Source: Oligoflexia bacterium
GTDB lineage: Bacteria; Bdellovibrionota; Bdellovibrionia; Bdellovibrionales; Bdellovibrionaceae
Assembly (NCBI GenBank): GCA_016861345.1
Contig: BOLD01000012.1
Location: 1-64,000 of the forward strand
Direction of reading: 5' to 3'
DNA length: 64,000 nucleotides
The translations under genes and the position numbers were made by a program. The notes below the pieces were generated by a model. That model searched no databases. It was not told the DNA's origin and saw only the letters and a program-made list of their open reading frames with translations. Of the stretch, positions 63,440 through 64,000 are shown in pieces; within the stretch, counting starts at the first letter, position 1, and each line of letters begins with the position of its first letter.

Positions 63440-63958
63440 ATGGAAAAGATAAAGGCTTGGGATCTCTATATTAGAGTCTATCACTGGATGCTGGTCGCCA
63501 TCGTCATTCTGAATTACACACTCCTCGAAGACGGGGATCTTCCTCACAAAGTTGCCGGCTACGTGGCCTGCGGTCTGGTCATTGTTCGCATCATCTGGGG
63601 ATTTATTGGAAGCCCTTACGCCAGATTTTCCGAGTTCTTTCCGACTCCCAAAAAAGTTGTCTCTTACATCAATGAACTTCGACACGGTCGTCACCCCCGA
63701 TATATCGGACATAATCCTCTTGGCGCCATCATGATGCTCTGGCTTCTTTTTTTAATATTAGCTATTGGTTTAACCGGCTGGCTTTTAGGTACAGATCTAT
63801 TCTGGGGCTCCGAAGAAATGGAGAAAATCCACACTTACATCAGTCACACAATGTTGGTCAGTGCTGGCATACATGCCGCAGCGGCCGTACGCGAAAGTCT
63901 GATTCAAAAAGAAAACTTAATTCTGGCGATGATTCATGGATGGAAAAGAAAAAACTAA
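63440..63958 (+). CDS. Cytochrome b561-family membrane protein
   Basis: This 172-residue four-helix haem protein has the expected histidines in LYIRVYHWMLVAIVIL, DLPHKVAGYVACGLV, and the pair in TYISHTMLVSAGIHAAAA. It likely transfers electrons between a substrate and quinone in the inner membrane. The ATG at 63440 fits the AAGGA site better than the one at 63434. It is probably co-transcribed with the PepSY-like gene. Confidence 0.9.
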   Translation: MEKIKAWDLYIRVYHWMLVAIVILNYTLLEDGDLPHKVAGYVACGLVIVRIIWGFIGSPYARFSEFFPTPKKVVSYINELRHGRHPRYIGHNPLGAIMMLWLLFLILAIGLTGWLLGTDLFWGSEEMEKIHTYISHTMLVSAGIHAAAAVRESLIQKENLILAMIHGWKRKN

Positions 63959-63959
63959 A

Positions 63960-64000
63960 TTACTTCCACTCGCCCAGACGAAGCACTTCGGTTTTTAACT
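63960..64000 (-). CDS. Possible 3' end of a minus-strand gene, cut by the window edge
   Basis: Read on the minus strand, the last 41 bases give an open frame ending LKTEVLRLGEWK with a TAA stop at 63960-63962. This fits a gene converging on the cytochrome gene with a 1-nt gap, but it is too short to identify. Confidence 0.35.
   Translation of the reverse strand, partial: LKTEVLRLGEWK

Noticed and set aside
1-64000. tRNA or rRNA genes
   Set aside because: No cloverleaf-like or rRNA-like segment was recognised in the intergenic regions, all of which are shorter than 300 bases.

Overview
The window looks like chromosomal DNA of a Gram-negative predatory bacterium of the Bdellovibrionota (Bdellovibrio or Pseudobdellovibrio type). 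This is an inference from gene content: a tail-fibre-like surface protein with GNVGIGTSSP repeats, very many small exported lipoproteins and beta-barrels, a PEGA-type Ser/Thr kinase, AddAB-type recombination helicase-nucleases, and base composition that looks like the low-to-mid 40s % GC (judged by eye, not counted). Genes are densely packed. About 49 protein genes are supported, no tRNA or rRNA gene was seen, and no gap exceeds 300 bases.

Layout. 1-2440: a fibre-like protein whose 5' end is broken across reading frames. 2611-3423: a lysozyme-fold lipoprotein. 3420-15668 (minus): ten tightly spaced or overlapping genes read in the order sensor kinase-like, GGDEF-like, alr, mlaE, mlaF, mlaD, purH, a GYF_2/TPR membrane protein, a lipoprotein and cysE. 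15766-20234 (plus): nadB, a PafA-like phosphatase, an AlkA-like glycosylase and a lipoprotein. 20218-21339: an IS1-like insertion sequence with about 45-bp inverted ends that contain the stop codons of both flanking genes. 21338-22491 (minus): arfB and an RNase HI with a C-terminal viroplasmin-type domain. 22641-29415: exported proteins, including a 1327-residue metzincin-like lipoprotein. 29410-35201 (minus): addB-addA. 35232-36488: an UMF1-type transporter.

36485-43764 (minus) is the most unusual region. Three paralogous FadL/PorV-like outer-membrane barrels alternate with two small lipoproteins, and the operon ends in a 732-residue exported protein with a C-terminal module that resembles polymorphic-toxin tips. 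The idea that this forms a surface or delivery system is inference; the gene order and paralogy are visible in the sequence.

43813-58453 carries an exported barrel, coaE, the PEGA kinase, an acyl-CoA synthetase, a DEAD-box helicase with a long RD/RE tail, envelope proteins, an M3 oligopeptidase, nadK, recN and another barrel. 58502-62910 (minus) is ftsQ-ftsA-ftsZ-lpxH, without mur genes directly upstream. The right edge holds a small PepSY-like protein, a cytochrome b561 and possibly the 3' end of one more gene.

The signalling pair at 12127-15668 is notable because both proteins have lost canonical catalytic residues: the kinase has Gln where the phosphoacceptor His should be, and the GGDEF domain reads DDNEI while keeping an RxxD inhibitory site.
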